Shown here: in pieces, positions 63,638 to 64,000 of the stretch | Layout: each line of letters opens with the position of its first letter | Position numbering within the stretch: position 1 is the first letter of the stretch | Assembly (NCBI GenBank): GCA_022641835.1 | Contig: CP048715.1 | Location: 3,064,647-3,128,646, forward strand | DNA length: 64,000 bases | Reading direction: 5' to 3' | Source of the DNA: Petasospora fabianii | Lineage: Eukaryota; Ascomycota; Saccharomycetes; Phaffomycetales; Wickerhamomycetaceae | Made by a program: the position numbers and the translations under genes | Notes under the pieces: model-generated | What the model saw: only the letters and a program-made list of their open reading frames with translations | What the model was told of the DNA's origin: nothing | The model's database searches: none

Positions 63638-64000
63638 TGGCTCAAGTTTATAGTTCTGGCTCCACTGTAAAGTGAGAGAGAGGTGTCAACTGGAAGTGAA
63701 GTCTCACAATTGCCTGATGTTTCTTTCTTCATTAATCTAACGCTACTCATTTTCTGGCCTTAGTGAGCTCTTACAGGTGTGCCTATCTTTTCACAATAAT
63801 AAATTTTAAATCATGTAATTTTTCTCAGTCCTATGGCCATAAAACACCTCAGAGTTATATTTTATGTCTACTTCAGTCATCGTGCAAAATTCCCAAAAAG
63901 TCAACTCAGCAGCACCGACTCAGCTGATGGCTCCAGCACTACTCTCTTGTACAACAATCATCGAAATGACTGAGGTTTAACGTTTATAAAGATAATGTAA
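63638..64000. other. Right-edge region upstream of GATA factor
   Basis: AT-rich sequence that probably holds the GATA gene promoter. No second gene can be recognised before the window ends. Confidence 0.45.

Noticed and set aside
63638-63680. Upstream exon of the GATA factor ending at TTTACAG
   Set aside because: The frame is open for only a few codons after an in-frame TGA and there is no CTAAC branch site nearby, so an intron is not supported.

Overview
This window is nuclear DNA from a budding yeast (Saccharomycotina). Nearly every gene has a clear Saccharomyces cerevisiae-type counterpart. There are four short-motif spliceosomal introns with CTAAC branch sites and two yeast-type tRNA-Ser genes. 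CTG is read as leucine: it encodes the invariant Leu of the YKTELC lead-in of the tandem CCCH protein at 12476-12478, so this is not a CUG-Ser or CUG-Ala yeast. One arginyl-tRNA synthetase gene appears to serve both cytosol and mitochondria, which suggests a non-whole-genome-duplication lineage. I cannot name the species.

Layout. 1-6.8 kb: tail of a GPI-anchored protein, an unassigned membrane protein, a maltose-regulator-like Zn2Cys6 factor and tRNA-Ser(AGA). 6.8-24.2 kb: MET17, a CTH/TIS11 mRNA-decay factor, NOG2 and ESF2 (60S and 40S biogenesis), a 4-TM protein, GEP4, HEL2, PEX10 and vacuolar CPS1. 24.3-34.7 kb: a poly-Gln Zn2Cys6 factor, a hexose transporter, arginyl-tRNA synthetase and tRNA-Ser(GCT). 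37.7-46.5 kb: an orthodox aquaporin, CRZ1, a SNA3/SNA4-like protein and a secreted GH3 beta-glucosidase. 46.9-63.6 kb: RPC82, MLC2, RPO26, PZF1, ATG13, GDB1, DPM1, QCR2, an EI24-like membrane protein and a GATA factor.

The block RPC82-MLC2-RPO26-PZF1-ATG13-GDB1-DPM1 keeps the order and relative orientation of S. cerevisiae YPR190C-YPR183W, with only SKI3 missing. NOG2-ESF2 and HEL2-PEX10 are also neighbours in S. cerevisiae in the same arrangement.

The most informative hidden element is inside the 491-nt NOG2 intron: an H/ACA snoRNA with H box, ACA box and two guide pockets that fit the positions modified by yeast snR191 (25S Psi2258 and Psi2260). Other points of note are AU-rich elements downstream of the CTH gene that the protein could bind itself, a probable unusual 5' splice site in the beta-glucosidase gene, and three gene-free stretches of about 3 kb. 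Several start codons were moved inward from the longest open frame, because those frames begin at non-ATG codons or family alignment favours an inner ATG. I found no mobile element, CRISPR array, virus-derived sequence or wholly new multi-gene system.
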